Notes under the pieces: model-generated
What the model was told of the DNA's origin: nothing
Database searches by the model: none
Seen by the model: the letters and a program-made list of their open reading frames with translations, nothing else
Made by a program: the position numbers and the translations under genes
In this document: positions 11,079 through 23,527 of the stretch, piece after piece
Layout of the letters: each line of letters starts with the position of its first letter
Numbering within the stretch: the stretch's first letter is position 1
From: Linnemannia hyalina
Lineage: Eukaryota > Mortierellomycota > Mortierellomycetes > Mortierellales > Mortierellaceae
Direction: 5' to 3'
Assembly (NCBI GenBank): GCA_019671135.1
Contig: JAHRHY010000002.1
Coordinates: 1,054,001 to 1,118,000, forward strand
Length of the DNA stretch: 64,000 nt

Positions 11079-12199
11079 TTGACACTGTAGTCTAGGACAA
11101 AGCCTGGCATCCCTTCAATATCCATACTCGTTCCTCAATCACGAAAGCCATACGACATCGTATGTGCATATCTTATGTTATCACATATGAATCGAACCAG
11201 GGTTTGATTTTCTTGGAGGCAAGCGAGTTGCTTTGCGCTGGGAGATGGAGTCAGCAAACGAATTATCAAAGGGCAGGCACTGAGATAAATTAAGGTTATC
11301 GCGGCGTGTGATTGGACGATGGCGTCAAAAGTGATGGATGAGGGAAATCGAGAGAGGGTGTGTGTGTGTCGTTGGCAATCTTTACTCCTGACATTTCTTT
11401 CTTTCGATGGACTTGACTCTTGGTATAGTGGAGATGAATCTGGCCACTTCATGCGTGACTAGGAAGGTTTGTTGGCTGGTGCTGCAACGAAAATTAGGAA
11501 AAATCAGACGAGGAACGGAGGCAACCGTTTGAGTAGTTGTTTTCATTTTTGAATGCTAGATCCTAGGAGTAGAGTAGTGACTCCATCCCTCATGTCGATG
11601 ACCTTTTTGCTTCCGACCTGTTAGGCATTGGTTGGCGCTCCTTGGGGTGTAAGCACACCAGCAGCAAGTGCAGGCTGGCACTGCCCAGCTGCTCTCCCAT
11701 GCAAAAATTTGCTCTCATTTATTTTTCTTTCAACGACGCCATGCTCACAACCGTTCGTTCCTGGCTGTTGTGAGCTGAAAAGGAAGGCTACAGCATGACC
11801 AATGCACCGACCATCGAGTATTGATGATGGGATAAAGGAGAAGTATGAAAGAATGAGAACTTTTGAACATTCTTCTTGATGTACCCTCCAGTTGCCATAC
11901 ATACCAATAGTGCGTACTGTGTCGTTCTCAGATCGATTCGCGAAAGGCTGTTTTTTTGGACCGGTGGCATCTCTGCATATTAACAATCGATCGCATGCAT
12001 CTTCAACGGAAAACACAAGTGGCATGCTCACCGTCGCACAAGCACAACAGACTCGAATGGCGCTTAGTAAACAGGAGACGGCGCCTGTTCCTACTTTTGT
12101 ATTATTCCCCCTTGTCTTCCCACTCGCCTTTTATTTTTTTTTGAGTTCCTCATCACCCCCCATTCCTCATCATCACGACATCCGCCATCACTGGACACC
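11079..12199. other. Spacer between FMO-A and FMO-B
   Basis: Contains the FMO-A 3' flank, then spacer without a supportable gene, then the CT-rich promoter of FMO-B (about 12090-12199), including a T-rich stretch and CATCATCACGACATCCGCCA just before the ATG. A similar CATCC/CATCAC-rich leader precedes the other array members. Confidence 0.5.
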
Positions 12200-14313
12200 A
12201 TGGAGATCAACCCAGCAGTGACATTCAAGCATGGCCGAAAACTCATGTTCGCCAAACGACCCAAGGTACTCATCGTCGGAGCCGGACTGGGTGGTCTTAC
12301 CCTCGGAGCCATCCTGCAAAAGTCAGACATCCCCTACGAGATCTTTGAACGAGCCCCTCAGGTCAAGCCTCTTGGTAAGGCTCGATTACTTATAGGACCC
12401 AGGCTTTGTATGATTGCCCTTTTGGAAGTAGAGGCATCCTAACTTATTTATCTTTTCGTCCCCTTCTGTCGTCTTGTCTTTCTAGGTTCGGCGATGGCAT
12501 TTGGAGCGGCGACAGCTCCAATGTTCAAGCAGCTCGGGATCTATGACGAGTTCGTTGCGCTGGCCAAGTTCAACGACTCCATTCACTTCTCCAACGAAAA
12601 GCGACAGACGGTGTACAAAATGGAGTTCCCTAACTTTCCTGACGAGAGTTTCTCAAGCAAGTTGTAAGTTGTCACCTCTTGTTATGATGACCTTGAGCCT
12701 TTCATCCACGTCTTGTATCCATTTTTTTCGTAGCACTAACGCCTATCTTTGCGCTCTGAACGTGTCAAGGTTCGGAGCAGACGGATTCATCGTCGCTCGC
12801 CCTTTGTTGTACGACCTGATGCTTCGACAGGTGCCCACGGATCGTATCCACATGAACAAAAAAGTTCTTTCGACTAAACAAGGCGGGAACGGGATTATAC
12901 TTCGATGCAGCGACGGGACAGAATATGAGGGTGATATCCTGGTCGGTGCTGACGGTGCATACAGTGCCGTGCGACAAAACCTGTATGCGGAACTGAAAAA
13001 GGCAGATAGGTTGCCTGCGGACGATGCTTTGCCATTGCCCTTCAGTACTGTCTGTCTGGTTGGACAGACGAGATGTTTGACTGCTGAAGAGTTCCCAGAT
13101 ATCGCCAAGGAGAACTGTCAGTTCATTAACACCCTTGGTGGCGACAGACCTTACTCGGTAAGTTGCCGCTTTGTACTTGATAACGCTGTTTTTTTTTGGA
13201 GCTGTCGTTTTAACTAAATTAAGTATTGGCATGTCCTTTAACCGTATTCTTCCTCGTTTCTAGTGGTCGACGTTTACAACAAGACAAAACACTGTATGTT
13301 GGGGTGTTGTGCTTTACCTCGATAAATCATCGTCGAAACTACACGATTCCTTCCGCAACTCTGAGTGGGGACCGGAGGCAGCCTCTGCGATGTGCGAGCA
13401 GGTCAAGGATTTTCCTGTTGTCAGTGGAGGCGTCAAGAAGCTGACGTTTCAGGACTTGATCAATTGGACACCTAAAGAGCTGATTTCTAAAGTTATGCTC
13501 GAGGAGAAGGTTTTCGAGACCTGGTACGATTGCCGTACTGTCTTGCTTGGTGATGGTAAGAATAACGCGCTGGTGACAAGACTTGAATACAGTAAGGCGA
13601 TGTCAAGCAGCGTGGAAAATCACAAGCTAATTATATTCATCCTTTTCCTCGCCATTGGTATCACTCTCTTTTAGCATGCCATAAGGTAGGAGTTGCATTT
13701 TATGCTCGCCCGTGCTGATCTAGTTTTCTATCTCTCACTTCCCCACACCAACGTACTCACGAATCTATGCTTCGTTTCCCAATAGTTCAACCCTGCAGGA
13801 GGCGCTGGTGCGATCAACGCTATGCACGATGCCATCACCTTGGGTAACTACATCAACGCATTGCCCCATCACCCAACAGCAGAGGAAATCACGGAAGCGT
13901 TCAAGGCCTATCGCGAGGAGCGCATCCCTTGGGTCCAAGAGGCATTCGACACAAGCAAAATCTTTCGCGTCATGGCATCCAAGGTAGGTTAACCCCTGTC
14001 ATTAGCGTATGTGAGCGACACAACGACCTCAACCAATTTACTATTCTAACGAACGCGAATATTTTTTTTTGGGTGCTTCATGAACAAATCGTGATAGACA
14101 ATTTTGGGCAAGATCATCCGGTTTTGCGCGAAGTATATGCCTGCTTCAATGCAGAAAAAGTCGGCGATTCGAATGAACGCTAACCGGCCACAGATTGCAT
14201 TCCTCCCCAAGGCTGAGGACAAGGGACTGGAGAGACCTGCTCCTCAAACAAGTTTGAGCGCTATGACCCCAGCTGATGAACAGGAGGATGTAACGCCTGC
14301 GCAGGCTGTTTAG
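12200..14313 (+). CDS. FMO-B: FAD-dependent monooxygenase with an 11-nt micro-exon
   Basis: Seven exons (12200-12374, 12486-12663, 12770-13157, 13264-13555, 13675-13685, 13786-13983, 14098-14313) give 485 residues. GAGLGG is at residues 27-32, followed by E50-R51. The DG motif reads GADGAYSAVRQ and the GD motif is GDACHKFNPAGGAGAINAMHDA. Exon 5 is only 11 nt: it supplies the last two bases of the Ala codon plus Cys-His-Lys, right in the second FAD-binding motif, and is flanked by proper AG and GT sites. Skipping it would destroy both frame and the cofactor site. The first 58 codons are the same length as in the other array members. It shares the micro-exon only with FMO-E. Substrate unknown. 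Confidence 0.9.
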
Positions 14314-15484
14314 AGAGATGCTCCTATACCCAGTAAACGAAATAATACAGGCTTTTTTATGCATGACACAAAAGACTGATCGATCGTATATTTGTCCTTT
14401 CCTCATACGCTTAAACGTGTCGAGCACGCCCACTTCAACAAGTTGCGTTCGACGATTTTTCCGGACAAGTGTCTGCTTGCAAAAAATCTTCCATGCCCAT
14501 GCTATGTTTTGTTTGTTTGGAGCCGTTGTTCTATTCCCCCAAGGTTTACCCCGCCCCGCCCCCTCCCTTCGCCGTGTCTGCAAGAAGAAGAAAAAGAAAT
14601 AGCTCTCATTTATTCGTCTTGATAATCAGATTGCATGATGCTAAGAGTACGTTAGGTCGATGGTCAAAAGAGAGCATGTGGTCCCCCTTTTTCCTGACTT
14701 AATGAGGACTGCCCACTTTCTTCGCTTCTTCAGTTGAAACATTCTTGTCAACGATGAGGGGGTGCTCTTGGCGAGACTTTCTAACTACTCCGTGAATAAG
14801 GTGATTGTGATCAAGGCTAGAGTGAGACGTGGCGCGTGAAGGTCGATGGCGGAGAGACAAATAAAGTTATTTTGACCGCATCAGTGATGGCTTTTTTGAG
14901 TTCTCTTTTGAGGCGGTATGTTTGCGTGGAAGATTTACCCTCGTGGACTGGAAAGAAAAGGGTCCAGGTGTACCTTTTTCGCCAAAAGGAACGTACACCC
15001 ATCCGATTGACAAAGGACCAAATGCTCTTTGTTGATTGAATGAAGACATCGATGGCATGGATGTTCGTCAATTGACCAGTATAGACGATAGCAAGCAATG
15101 AAAGAACTACCTACCCTATTCGAAAAATTCATGCTGTGACAAAAGTTGCACGTGGTACGGGAGTCGGAGTCGTGAGCTCCAATTCAAAGGATATCTTTAC
15201 GTGGCGCGAAAAAAAAAAAAAAAAAAAAAAAAACGATCGAATGAAATCAACATCCGCAGCTATTTTTTTTCATGGAGTTGATGGACTAGAGAAATTTTAA
15301 AATGATGCTTGTACCTTTCGTATATCAAAGAGGCCAACGGTCGGTCGTGCCCGCTGGCTCCTCTTTTTTTGTTTTACGCTTCTCTCCTCAATTCTTACTT
15401 TCGTCCTGATCATCCACTCTCATCCCACATTTTTATTCTCCCTCCCTCTGCATTCATTCGACATCACTCTCTCATTCAACTCAC
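14314..15484. other. Spacer between FMO-B and FMO-C
   Basis: No supportable gene. It contains a 25-nt poly-A run at 15209-15233 and ends in the CT-rich promoter of FMO-C (about 15355-15484). Confidence 0.5.
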
Positions 15485-17374
15485 ATGGAGATCAACCCTG
15501 CCGTCAATTTCCAGCATGACCGAAAGGTGATGCATACCAGAAGACCCAAGGTGCTCATCGTCGGTGCTGGTTTAGGAGGTCTCACTCTTGGAGCTATCCT
15601 TCAAAAAACTGACATCCCCTATGAGATTTTTGAACGAGCAGCCGTGGTTAAGCCTCTTGGTGGGTGACACTAGTGCCTTACAACCGTTACTCCATCAATT
15701 GTCGACTGTTATCTCTCTTTTTTATTCATAACCCTACACCACTCTCTAACGGCTAATATTCCTCTTGCAGGTTCGGGTATTACGCTCAATGCGACCGTGG
15801 CACCACTGATGCGCCAACTCGGGATCTATGACGAATTCGTTGCCATGAGTCACGTCGTCCCCGCTGTCCAAGTCGGAAACGAGAATCGTGAGATTCAGTT
15901 CTCGTTTTCAAACTACTTTGACGAGGCAACAACAAAGTACACTACCACAAAAGCATCAGCCCTGTTCCATCATTCAGTTAGCTACAGGGAGCCCATGCGG
16001 GAAATGCGAAATGGACTTTTAACCCATGCGCTCTTTTTTTCGTAATAGATTTGGAGCGGACACTAGACTCCTCGCTCGACCAAAACTGTACGAACTCTTC
16101 CTTCGACAGGTCCCCACAGAGCGCATCCATATGTCGAAGAAGATCCTCTCAACGACACAAGGCGGGAACGGGATCCTTATCCGTTGCAGCGACGGGACAG
16201 AGTACGAGGGCGATATCCTGGTAGGAGCAGATGGGGCACACAGTGCCATTCGCCAGACCCTATATGAGCAGCTGAAGAAAGACAGAAAGTTGCCATCCTC
16301 GGACGACGTGCCGCTTCCGTTCAGTACGGTGTGTTTGGTTGGGCAAACAAAGCCGTTGACGCCAGAAGATATCCCTTTGTTGGCTGCTGATAAGTGTCAG
16401 GTTGTTCGAATCGTTGGAGAGGACAAGCCCTATGCTTGGAATACGTTCACGACCACCCAGAGCACTGTGTGTTGGTCGATTGTGAGGTTTCTCGATGAGG
16501 AATCGTCCAAATTGAATGACTCCTTCCGTAACTCTGAGTGGGGACCTGAGGCAGCCGAGGCAATGTGTGAGGAGGTCCGAGATTTCCCCATTATCGCTGG
16601 AGGAGACAAGAAACTGACGATTGGAGACTTGATTGACTGGTCGCCCAAGGAGTATATCTCGAAAGTCATGTTGGAAGAGAAGGTGTTTAGGACCTGGTAT
16701 GGTTGCCGTACTGTCCTGATGGGTGATGGTAAGTGAGAATGACGTGGTATAGTGCGTCCAGTTTTTTCTTTGATATGTGAAAACGCGATGTATCTATTTA
16801 CTGATGATGACTCCTCACCCATGCATTTCTTTCACTGACAAAATAGCATGCCACAAACTGAACCCCTCAGGAGGAGCAGGAGCAGTGAACGCGATGCACG
16901 ACGCCGCGGTGCTGGCAAACTACATCAATGCCTTGCCATTGCACCCTGTAGTTGACGAGATCGAGAGTGCGTTTGAATCATACAGAGCTGAGCGTATCGA
17001 GTGGGTCGAGAGGGCTTTCAACACCAGTCAAATGCTGCAGGCCTTGGTCGCCAAGGTAAGAGAGAAGGTCCGATTGGGCATGCGTTGGTTTGAGACGAAA
17101 TATCGCGCAGAACACTCATCTTCATCAATTGTTCTTGCGTCGTTTCTTTACATAGGGTCTGAAGCCGATGCTGGTGCGATTCATGATGAAGAACATGCCC
17201 GAGTTCTTGAAGCGACGTGCGGCGGAGCAGATGTACAGCTGTAGACCTCAACTGGCTTTCTTGCCGTTGGACGAGACACCAGCGCTGGTCAAGCCTGCAT
17301 ACCAACCTAGTTTGAAAGCCAAAGCGCCAGCACAGGAGGTGAATGATCAGGAGCAACCTGCACAGAGCGTGTGA
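15485..17374 (+). CDS. FMO-C: FAD-dependent monooxygenase
   Basis: Five exons (15485-15659, 15771-15936, 16049-16728, 16847-17055, 17156-17374) give 482 residues. All flavin motifs are intact: GAGLGG near residue 27, GADGAHSAIRQ, and GDACHKLNPSGGAGAVNAMHDA. The intron that interrupts FMO-A, -B and -E between the PYA/PYS motif and the next Trp is absent, so exon 3 is a single 680-nt exon. FMO-D shows the identical structure, and the two share NATVAPLMRQLGIYDEFVAM in exon 2, so they look like the most recent duplicate pair. Start chosen at MEINPA, conserved with B and D. Likely soluble hydroxylase; substrate unknown. Confidence 0.9.
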
Positions 17375-18483
17375 ACACCAAGATGTGCTTGAATGGTGGA
17401 TTATATAAAAAGTGATGTCAATTGTCTCGAGTGCGGATGGATCTGGTGGCAATTGAGGAACGAGAAGGGGACCATGTTCAAAAAGATTTAGGTTATCAGC
17501 TCAAAAATGAGCAGCTAATTACTTTTCTCTAGGGAGGGATATAGGTGAGCGACTTTACTCTTCTTGACTTCGTTGACTTTACCACAGAGAAAGATATTGA
17601 GAATGAGAGTGTGCAATGTCCATTCTTCAACAGAACACTCATGCCACTGCAATAAAGCGGTGTTGAATCGTCATGGGATGGGGCTCCGAAGTAAAAAGAA
17701 CCAAAATTGCTCTCAATCGCACAAGCCAAAGAAAATTGAAGAGAAAGATCAAGAGCAGGGGACTCGTAGGCCTCCCTTCGCTGCTGTCCATGCCTTCTTT
17801 CATTTCTTTCCTTCTCTCTCGTCCTTTCGTCCTTTCGTCCTTTCGTCTTTTCGTCTTTTCGTAACCCTCAACCCTCAACCCCCATTCTTCTCCTCCGTCC
17901 GTGCACTCATGAGGATGTAGTGCGGGGAGATTCGCTGGCACTGATAACTTAAATGGTCTCTGATCGATGATCGTAACGGGTTCGGAACCGGGACTGTTTA
18001 TCAGTGGCATGTGTGACACAACGAGGGAAGATCACTACTCGTCTTTTCTCGCTGGCCCCATCAAATCGCTACCCATTGATAGCAATCATGCGCACCAACA
18101 GCCTTTTTTTTTTTGTTGGTGACTAGAAATAAACAACCAGACCACGCCGTACTTTTTCCCATTGCGGAGTGTGTACCCACGCATGTTTCGGAGGCAATGG
18201 TCAAAGATACATCCATGTCGCACAATCAAATGAGAAAAGATAACAGTACAAGATGAAGGTACGTGAACATGCAAATTGAGTAGGAAGGAAGGAAAGAAGA
18301 AGAGAGGGGAAATGGTGGGGGTGTGGTCTCGTCTCCATTGGTCTCTTTCGACAAAGGACCACCTACTTTACTTTTCCTCTTTCCGTTGTCTCTACCCTCC
18401 TCTCTTTCTCTCTTACTCTCCCTCATTCCACCTCTTTTTTTTTTTTGCGTTGCGTTCATCAGCATCACTCATCAATCACCGAC
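17375..18483. other. Spacer between FMO-C and FMO-D
   Basis: No supportable gene. It contains a CT-rich minisatellite (17821-17862) and, from about 18350, the CT-rich promoter of FMO-D. Confidence 0.5.
17821..17884. repeat. 8-bp minisatellite plus AACCCTC tract
   Basis: About five tandem copies of GTCCTTTC (the last two with T for C) are followed by two to three copies of AACCCTC. The second tract looks faintly telomere-like, but it is too short and internal to be called one. Confidence 0.6.
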
Positions 18484-20348
18484 ATGGAGATCAACCCTGC
18501 CATTACTTTCCAGCATGACCGAAAGGTGATGCACGCCAAACGACCCAAGGTGCTCATCGTTGGGGCCGGACTAGGTGGTCTTACCCTCGGAGCCATCTTG
18601 CAAAAGTCGGACATCCCCTACGAGATCTTTGAGCGAGCCTCTCAGGTCAAGCCGCTTGGTAATTCACACCACTGGATGCCCTTGCCGTTTTATGTTTTAA
18701 TTTCTCTTTCAATTGTGTTGAGCACAGCAACTTTCTGACACTTACATTTGTGTTTGGACAGGTTCTTGTGTCGCTCTCAACGCGACCGTTGCCCCATTGA
18801 TGCGACAACTCGGAATCTATGATGAGTTCGTGGCGATGACCAAGGTCATCCCATCCATCCAGATTGGAAACGAAAACCGGGAAGTCGAGTTCGCTATGAC
18901 CGCCTACTTTGAGGAAGCGACAGAGAGGTAACAGCCAAAAAAAAAGAAAAAAAATACATCCCACGGCCCATCTTAACGGTGTTGGAATTTAATTGCAGTA
19001 GGGAGGGATATTAACCATATGCTCCTTGTCCGGTGGCTCGCTTTTGCAGATTTGGCGCAGAGAGCCGTGTTATCTCTCGACCGGCATTGTACGACCTCTT
19101 CTTGAAGCAGGTCCCCAAGGAGCGCCTCCACATGTCCAAGAAGGTCCTTACAACAAAGCAAGGCGGGAACGGGATCCTTATCCGCTGTAGCGACGGCACC
19201 GAATATGAGGGCGATATTCTTGTAGGAGCGGATGGAGCACATAGTGCTATTCGACAGAACTTGTATGCTGAGCTCAAATCTCAGAACAAGCTAATCCCCT
19301 CGGACGATGCCGCCCTTCCTTTCAACACCATTAGTCTTGTTGGACAAACGCGACCCTTGACGACGGAAGAGTTTCCCTTTCTCAAGAAGGAAGAGTGTCA
19401 ATTCGTTCGTATTGTTGGAAATGACAAACCTTTTGCTTGGTCAACATTCACAACCAAGCAGCAGCGAATTTGTTATTCGGTTGTCCAGTTTCTTGACGAA
19501 GAATCGTCTAAACTGCATGACTCTTTCCGCAACTCCGAGTGGGGACCTGAAGCTGCTGGTGCTATGTGTGACGAGGTGCGTCACTTCCCTGTTATCTCTG
19601 GCGGCGATAAGATTACGACCATTGGGGATTTGATCGATTTGACACCCAAGGAGTACATCTCGAAGGTTATGCTGGAGGAGAAGGTCTTCCAGACCTGGTA
19701 CGGCGGTCGTACTGTCTTGATGGGCGATGGTAAGCAACTCTTCAGTCAATGGTATAAGGTTCCATTCATTTTTGTTACTTGTGCCCATGTATTCACATCT
19801 CTCCCTTTTCATCCACGAAATACTAGCATGCCACAAACTGAGCCCTGCAGGAGGAGCAGGAGCAGGAAACGCCCTCCAAGATGCTGTTGTGTTGGCCAAC
19901 TACATCAATGCCCTCCCATTGCACCCAGTCGTGGAGGAGATTGAAGCAGCATTCGAAGCATACAAGACTGATCGTATCGAGTGGTGTGAGAAGGCGTATG
20001 CCACCAGCAAGATGCTCCAAAGTGTTGTCGACAAGGTAAAATGAAAGGATGGTAGATGTACACTAGTAAGGATTGAACTTGTTGATGTGCGAGGCTAACA
20101 CCTTTACGCTTTTTTCGGAAAACTGTGCTACTCAGGGTATCAAACCGATGCTTGTGCGGTTCATGATGAAGAACATGCCAGAGTTCATGAAGCGTCGGGC
20201 AGCAGAGCAGATGTATAGTTCCAGACCCCAGGTGGCCTTTCTGCCATTGGACGAGACGCCGGCGTCGGTAAAGCCTACCCATCAACGTAGTTTGAATCTC
20301 AGGGCTCCAGTGGAGGAAGAAGTGGAGGCTCCTGCCAAGACTATCTAA
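18484..20348 (+). CDS. FMO-D: FAD-dependent monooxygenase
   Basis: Five exons (18484-18658, 18762-18927, 19050-19729, 19827-20035, 20136-20348) give 480 residues. GAGLGG is near residue 27. The DG motif is GADGAHSAIRQ and the GD motif GDACHKLSPAGGAGAGNALQDA. Exon lengths match FMO-C exactly except for the last exon, which is 6 nt shorter. Downstream of the flavin motif the conserved block DSFRNSEWGPEAA and the PKEYISKVMLEEKVF helix are retained, as in all array members. This is the closest paralogue of FMO-C. Predicted cytosolic single-component hydroxylase; substrate unknown. Confidence 0.9.
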
Positions 20349-23300
20349 GGCTCCTTGTAGCGCGTGAGCTTCGCACAGGGCGTAATAAAGGTGATATTGG
20401 ACATTGTCACATGATGACGTTGCACGAGGGGAAAAAAAAACGATCATGCACCCATTTCCATTCTCTTTGACCTTCTCCATTGCTTGCTTTCGTCCATTAT
20501 CTTTTCTTTTCTCTTTCTCTCATACACACACACACTCTCACACACTCTCACACACACATACTTCGAAACTCTCAAAGGTAATGTTGTTGTGCAATGTAAT
20601 TGTCGACCTCTGCCTCCCTTCGCCTGCCCTCTTTGCCCACCGGCTTTCGTTTCTCAGTGATCGGTGTGTCGCCGGTCTTGATTACCGGATTGATTTCGGT
20701 GTCGTAGATGTATGGGTTAGTCTCGCGGCCATTGGCCGACATATAGGCCGTTTTTTTCGATGCCATCTATATGTCCATCAATGATCCTACCAACCTACGT
20801 GACTACTTGAAGTTAATGGGTTGATGGTTGCGACTGGTGAAGTGGGGAATGTGAACCCTGTGGGTCACATATCAATGATCCTACCGAGGTGTTATTATCC
20901 TGGATAGAGCACCTTGACATATGCGACTGATATCGACGTGGGCACTCATGTTTACCAGAATATTATCTATATCCAATCTGTGTACATTTGCTTATTGCTT
21001 CGATGTGAATTATCTCAATCTCTTTGTCACTCTACTGATGTATGGCCATTTTCCTTTAATCTTATGATCTCAATATACGATGCTCGACGATATCACTGAG
21101 ATCGGCAAGAATTGGCGCCTTTATGAACACGCGAAGTTTACCGCAAGTCTTTCTCCATCTATGCGCATTGAACAATTGGATGCTTACTCCGCAAGGTGCT
21201 GTGCCCCGTGATCAAACGGCCTGGTGAGGAGGAACAGAGCCCGGGCGCGTGGACAGTCAGTCACATCTAACGAGGTTTGGTGCCGAACGAAAGCCCTAGC
21301 TACGTAGGGACAAAATGTTCCAGGACGTACCAGAGAGCATTATCCAGGACATGAGCCGTCTTTTTTTGCCGATATGTGGAGAATGAAACCAGGGAGCAGT
21401 TATGAAAGTCACACTGTGAGAGGGCCATCAGGTGGGAGAAAAAAAACAATATCACCGGGCAGCATGAATCGCACACGCACAACCAAGGACCAGAGGGCAC
21501 AGTGGACAGATATTTACAGGTGGCAACATACCTATGGGTGGAAACTCCGAGAGAACGAGTGCCTTTGCAGACGAGCCGTAGCAGAACATAGGGAGCAGCG
21601 GTGCCCAGGCGAGCAGAGCGATACTCGAGTGGCTGTTCGAGCTGTCATCGACACCCTGTTGGGCCTGAGGCGCATGGATATTATGGAAAGGAGAGAAAGC
21701 ATAGTCATCAAGGAGTTGGAGGAGGAGCACAACTAGATCCTTTGAACGCATCCCACAAAGCAACAAGGGTCGTCCGGACTCGAGCGCGTCGACCAGGCGA
21801 GGACGGGCTACACAATCTTCATGTGCGCTGTAAGATTTAGGATACTTCACTGAGTGAGCTAGACAGCTCCACTTTAATTAGATAAAAATTGATGTGTCGC
21901 CACGACGAGCATCTTTACCTGAACATTTGGATGCTTACTATCGGAATCGAGTGTTCGACGATCTGAACAGGAACTAATACAGCTAGCACAGAAATATCGA
22001 AGTAAATTGAGGAAAGACTTCATTATGTGTTTGAAATGCGAATCTTTTATGTTAATTACATTGTTCTTTCTATGGGTCTCCTTTGAAATAGGAATCCACA
22101 AGAGTTCAGCTCCAGTGGGGGGGGGGGGGGGGGCAGTGCTCTACAAGTACGCTTTTCTAATACATCTTCAGGATGGAGCTCTTCGCTATTATATGCGAGG
22201 TTGTGCCCGTTACATTACATTTGACCTGCACTCCTAATCCCATAGATACTGCCTTTAATTATTTTTCTGGCTTGTTCTGTCGGGACTCACTTTTAGCCGC
22301 AGCGTCATCGACTATCACGCATGCCCCGCGGCATAACTGCAACAACAGCTGCCGAGTACAATGTAGATTCCAATGCAGTTCGTGAGATACAGTCATCGCA
22401 ACAAAGCATATCGGACTAATTAATATGTAATTATTTATCTTCACATGCATAGTGTCTGGGAAGTCAAAAGATATGACGGCAGCTTCAATGCCGTCACCCG
22501 CTACCCGTACTGTGATAAAGCGCGGCTGGATTTCACAGAAGACTTACGGGTTCGCCAAATGTGCAACGTCGAAGACAACAATTTCAGAGCCATGGCATTC
22601 CCTTATCGAGAGCGCGCTGATGCAGGTGTGTGTTTCTCTCTTTCTATCGGACAGCAAGCGGAAAACTCTAGGTAACCCTTGTTCATTGACACTGCTTCAG
22701 TACGACGGCTGGCCCGTAGATATTCTACCAGTGAATACCCACGCCGGGCACAGAACTGAAAGAAGTGAAATCCTGTATAAGTTGGCAGTCTATCATCTCC
22801 TACGGGCCAAGGATATCGAGTCTAAAATGAGATTTACGACAAAACTCGCTATTTGGACTGTAAAGACGCTCTGTAGGCATGTCTTAAGTCTCTGACTTTC
22901 AATATCATCATCCCACTATCTACCATATTAAACCATTCACATCATGGATCTAATCGATCCATGTCGCATTTTACTCCCAGCTTATTACCTCGTTCAAAAA
23001 GAGAATAAAGGACGCAAAACGTCCACAATCCGTAATTTGAGGCATCGTAAATGTGTGGGATCTAGTGGAGTTCATATGTTGGGCAGGCAGAGGGTATGTT
23101 TCCGCACTACTCATGTCAAGGTGAGACGGAAAAAAAGATACACCAGGTTTTTATTAAGGCGGCAGGGGAGAGGAAGGCTACACAATGGACCGGGAAGGGC
23201 AGGAAAAAAAGGTACATGAATTTATCGGTGGTGAGCGAAAACGAAGTTAAAAAAAAGTAAGAGAAGATGGATAGCGGCGACAGTCGCGAAGACAATTGAT

Positions 23301-23527
23301 CTACGAGAAGCACACATAGGCTTAAGTGGTGAAGGCATGACGCAAACAAGACACACCGAACTAACAACCAATGTAAAATATGCTCCATTACTCCAACTCA
23401 AATGCGGCAGTGTGTAGATAAGTTGTGGAGAGGTTTACCCGCAACTTTTCTTCTTTTCCTTTCTGCATCGCTCACACTCATCTCTCATCCCTCTCTTCCA
23501 CATCTCTCCTACATTCCACTCATTCCA
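20349..23527. other. 3.2 kb gap in the FMO array with decayed coding material
   Basis: This is the longest gap in the array. It contains a CA microsatellite (20522-20558), a 15-bp direct repeat ATCAATGATCCTACC at about 20777 and 20870, a 17-nt G run (22117-22133), and short peptide-like stretches without a continuous frame. Two of these share the DNA TTGGATGCTTACT (about 21177 and 21927). A spliced remnant can be proposed at 22321-22895. The gap looks like a mutated gene or element scar rather than plain spacer; no transposase or reverse transcriptase motif is recognisable. Confidence 0.45.
22321..22895 (+). pseudogene. Possible 3' remnant of an unknown spliced gene
   Basis: Three in-phase segments can be joined through plausible introns: 22321-22381, 22453-22625 and 22701-22895. 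The donors are GTGAGA and GTGTGT, the acceptors ATGCATAG and GCTTCAG, and CTAATTAAT is a branch-like sequence before the second segment. The joined frame is open for about 140 codons to a stop at 22893-22895. I do not recognise the product; short pieces read SEPWHSLIESALMQ and YDGWPVDILPVNTHAG. No start or upstream exons are clear, so it may be the decayed end of a gene or of a mobile element, or chance. Confidence 0.3.

Noticed and set aside
11185..11205. B-box-like GGTTCGATTC on the minus strand
   Set aside because: No paired T stem and no A box or acceptor stem at the right distance, so not a tRNA.
17863..17884. Telomere-like AACCCTC repeats
   Set aside because: Only two to three imperfect units, internal to the contig and next to a CT minisatellite.
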